A stretch of DNA of 64,000 nucleotides, taken from positions 425,001 to 489,000 of the forward strand of contig JAPWDM010000045.1 of the NCBI GenBank assembly GCA_035578155.1, given 5' to 3'. Shown one piece after another: positions 62,889 through 64,000 of the stretch (positions are counted from its first letter, which is position 1; every line of letters begins with the position of its first letter). This DNA is from Brachynemurus nebulosus (taxonomy: Eukaryota > Arthropoda > Insecta > Neuroptera > Myrmeleontidae). Under the pieces are notes generated by a model, which was not told where the DNA came from, did not search any database, and worked only from the letters and a program-made list of their open reading frames with translations. The translations under genes and the position numbers were made by a program.

Positions 62889-63355
62889 ATGAAAATTGCA
62901 GAAAAATTAGAGCGTTCGTATTTCTGGCTATCACGGAAATATATTACCCATTCAGTAGCTAATAACATATAAAAGTTTCAAAAATTTTCCCCGCTAAATT
63001 TTTTTACAAACAGCAGCCAAAATTTTTTTCTGACCATAAAAGTACTCATCTGTATGAAATATTTATATTTAGGTGAAAATTTTTCGAAAACGACTTGCCA
63101 TATTTTTTTGGTTATTTCAGCATTTTATTTCTTATCGAATAAGAAATAACCTATAAAAATTTTAACTATTTTCGGTGTATTGTTTTTTTTTTGCAATATT
63201 GGAAGAAAACAAATTTTTGAAAAAATAAAATTTTGTCAAAATACAATATTATTTATTTTGGACTCTTTCGAGACTCCAAGGCACTGCAGGACAATTTTGA
63301 TTCCTCGTTTATTTTCCCCGATCTCATTAGTATTCGTACAAAATTTAGTCTAGGT
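62889..63355. other. AT-rich non-coding sequence
   Basis: No supported feature. Confidence 0.6.
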
Positions 63356-64000
63356 CAGGGGTCGGCAACCTGCGGTTCGCGAGACACATGCGGCTCTTTG
63401 GATGTCAAGCTGCGGCTCTTTAGTTCCATACGAAAATATTATTTATTTTATCGAAAAAAACATTAAAAATTCGTTCTGAATTGATTAACGAGGATTAGGC
63501 ACCGATTCTATCTCTCAGCCACTTGTACTCGCTTTTCACCGCACCCCTCCCCCGTGAAACGCGTCGTCACTGTCGTCAGTCCGTCGGAAGCACTCGGATA
63601 ACGCCGTCGTCGGATGTTTCTATGTAGGTAACATAATAAGTATTATATTTTTAAAATACATGCCGCGAGTTGACGCACTTTTATTTGACGCATGGAATAA
63701 ATAGCCTTCCAGATTGATACAGTGAGGTGAAGAAGTTGGCATTTGGAGTGCTGACTATCTTCAGATCGACATATTCGTGCGAGCAAGCGTTCTCTTGCAT
63801 GAATATAATTAAAAGTAAAGTAAGAAGCCAACTAACAAATGAAAATTTAGAGTCGTGTTTGAAACTTAAAACAACAAGTTATGAGCCAAATTTATCCAAA
63901 CTTTCTGAAACCATGCAAAGCCGACGCTCCCATTGAATTTTTTTACTCAAATGTATGTTGTTTTTTTTTATTTTTTTATTTTTTATTTTTTTTTTTTTTA
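63356..64000 (+). mobile_element. hAT transposon, internally deleted, runs off window
   Basis: It starts with CAGGGGTCGGCAACCTGCGG, a classical hAT terminus, followed by repeated TGCGGCTCTTT (63401 and 63411). A transposase C-terminal fragment lies at 63727-63936. The distance between the end and this fragment is far too short for a full transposase. The right end is beyond 64000. Confidence 0.8.
63727..63936 (+). pseudogene. hAT transposase C-terminal dimerisation domain, fragment
   Basis: It reads KKLAFGVLTIFRSTYSCEQA, FSCMNIIKSKVRSQLTNENL, ESCLKLKTTSYEPNLSKL and ends in RRSH. STYxCEQAFSxMN...KxRxxLTxExLxxCL is the hAT C-terminal dimerisation region of the ZBED5/GTF2IRD2-like group. An in-frame TGA lies just upstream (before YSEVKK), and the catalytic DDE parts are missing. 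The first codon of the fragment is not a true start. Confidence 0.88.

Overview
This is an AT-rich animal nuclear window, most likely from an insect, made almost entirely of transposable elements, their relics and non-coding sequence. I find no convincing host gene, rRNA or functional tRNA. The arthropod assignment is an inference. It rests on an I-superfamily LINE with a Drosophila-type downstream promoter element, a Penelope-like element, Helitrons with TC...CTAG termini, mariner, Harbinger, pogo-like and hAT remnants, and a decayed copy of a multicopy protein family I recall from insects. I cannot name the order.

Layout. 1-2.6 kb: Penelope-like element on the minus strand with a frameshifted RT/GIY-YIG gene between inverted ~510-bp pLTR arms that end in hammerhead-ribozyme-like motifs. 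2.8-6.3 kb: TIR elements and a complete-ended non-autonomous Helitron. 6.4-8.8 kb: CTAA-ended repeats with (TA)n cores, split by a hAT-type element. 8.95-16.8 kb: a ~1.07-kb unit in tandem, the first copy split by an intact 5.66-kb LINE (gag-like ORF1, then EN-RT-RNase H ORF2, poly(A), 13-bp target duplication). 18.2-21.2 kb: a ~3-kb TIR element holding a MITE and a Helitron. 21-28 kb: mostly unassigned, with a palindrome carrying a tRNA T-arm/B box. 28-36.7 kb: five same-strand copies of a microsatellite-carrying family. 31-33 kb: a foldback-like structure around a Helitron relic. 37.4-41.9 kb: a deleted mariner and three near-perfect palindromes. 42-49.8 kb: Helitron, hairpins, MITEs, a Harbinger relic, a pogo-like relic and a broken insect-family gene. 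50-58 kb: mostly unassigned, with two more hammerhead-like motifs in Penelope fragments. 58-64 kb: a MITE with a TA-centred hairpin, a long microsatellite-family copy with a ten-unit 120-bp array, and a hAT transposase remnant running off the window end.

The most interesting signals: (1) four hammerhead-like motifs in which core positions 3 and 8 change together (C/G in one, U/A in three) and stem II shows compensatory swaps; (2) an apparently intact LINE whose 5' end, target duplication, empty-site copy and promoter element can all be read; (3) a same-strand family with subterminal inverted repeats, a 3' hairpin plus CTAA and a variable tandem core, resembling Helentron-associated elements (HINE/DINE-like); (4) several long near-perfect palindromes.
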